DNA from: Pseudomonadota bacterium | GTDB taxonomy: Bacteria; Pseudomonadota; Gammaproteobacteria; Burkholderiales; Thiobacillaceae | Length of the DNA: 5,036 nt | Reading direction: 5' to 3' | NCBI GenBank assembly: GCA_021780975.1 | Contig: JAJXXS010000051.1 | Coordinates: 1 to 5,036, forward strand | Shown: one piece after another, positions 4,698-5,036 of the stretch | Layout of the letters: each line of letters opens with the position of its first letter | How positions within the stretch are numbered: the first letter of the stretch is position 1 | The notes under the pieces: model-generated | The model's database searches: none | The model's input: the letters and a program-made list of their open reading frames with translations, nothing else | Told to the model about the DNA's origin: nothing | Program-made: the position numbers and the translations under genes

Positions 4698-5036
4698 TCA
4701 GGCCATCCCGTTGTGGCGCAGCAGCGCGTCCAGCGTGGGCTCGCGCCCGCGGAAGGATTTGAAGGATTCCAGCGCCGGGCGCGCGCCGCCCTGGGCCAGG
4801 ATCTCGCTCCAGAAGCGGTGCCCGACCTCCGGATTGAGCACGCCGTTTTCCTCGAACAGCGCGTAGGCGTCGGCCGACAGCACCTCCGCCCACTTGTAGC
4901 TGTAGTAGCCCGCGGCGTAGCCGCCGGCGAAGATGTGGGAGAAGTTGTTGGGGAAGCGGTTGTAGGCCGGCGGCATCACCACGGCCACCTCGCGGCGCAC
5001 CTCCTCCAATAGCTGCAGGGCGGTCTTGCCGGTGCC
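4698..5036 (-). CDS. prlC: Oligopeptidase A (M3 zinc metallopeptidase), C-terminal part only
   Basis: Only the last 112 residues are in the window; the gene continues beyond 5036, including the HExxH zinc site. What is visible is highly typical of PrlC/OpdA: EVAVVMPPAYNRFPNNFSHI followed by FAGGYAAGYYSYKWAEVLSA, which holds the conserved His and Tyr residues that line the M3 substrate site. The usual end FKSFRGREPTLDALLRHNGM follows, and it stops at 4698 with TGA. The enzyme is a cytosolic peptidase that degrades short peptides, including cleaved signal peptides in E. coli. It is a housekeeping gene and is probably unrelated to the metal/PepSY locus. No frameshift or truncation is seen apart from the window edge. 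Confidence 0.95.
   Translation of the reverse strand, partial: GTGKTALQLLEEVRREVAVVMPPAYNRFPNNFSHIFAGGYAAGYYSYKWAEVLSADAYALFEENGVLNPEVGHRFWSEILAQGGARPALESFKSFRGREPTLDALLRHNGMA

Noticed and set aside
4267..4893. Minus-strand open frame of 208 codons across DUF202 and the prlC end
   Set aside because: It is antisense to the clear DUF202 gene and out of frame with prlC, so it is a shadow.

Overview
The base composition is strongly GC-rich and the coding style is proteobacterial. The C-terminus of oligopeptidase A (PrlC/OpdA) at the right edge fits a beta- or gammaproteobacterium; I cannot name a genus. Most of the window is one minus-strand block, read right to left: two small secreted PepSY-domain proteins (4081-3755 and 3722-3393), a structured intergenic region of 367 bp, an OmpR/PhoB-type response regulator (3025-2342), its membrane histidine kinase (2361-1030), and an Nramp-family metal transporter (1033-1, cut by the window edge). 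On the plus strand there is a small DUF202 membrane protein (4318-4668), divergent from the PepSY pair. It converges on the end of prlC (minus strand, 5036-4698).

Regulator, kinase and transporter overlap (20 bp and 4 bp), so they are very probably co-transcribed and translationally coupled. The kinase has a small periplasmic domain with an R-E-x-x-E sequence just after its first membrane helix. That pattern is associated with iron sensing in PmrB/BqsS-like kinases. The transporter has the Nramp fold signature but lacks the canonical metal-site Asn and Met residues. Together these suggest an envelope metal- or cation-stress circuit: the kinase senses, the transporter moves the ion, and the PepSY proteins act in the periplasm or modulate the sensor. 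The ion is not determined by the sequence.

The non-coding DNA is the most unusual part. A near-identical 14-bp palindrome (TTAC-N6-GTAA) occurs twice, upstream of the regulator operon and in the divergent PepSY/DUF202 promoter region. It is a good candidate for the binding site of this response regulator. Between the first palindrome and the regulator start lie several inverted repeats. The last is a textbook intrinsic terminator on the minus strand, whose U-tract ends only 10 nt before the regulator ATG. The regulator has no visible Shine-Dalgarno sequence. An upstream hairpin carries a 7-nt segment exactly complementary to the terminator loop and half of its stem. This looks like a transcription attenuator or riboswitch-like leader controlling a two-component system plus transporter operon; I match it to no known riboswitch class.

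The other long open frames on either strand are shadows of these genes in GC-rich DNA.
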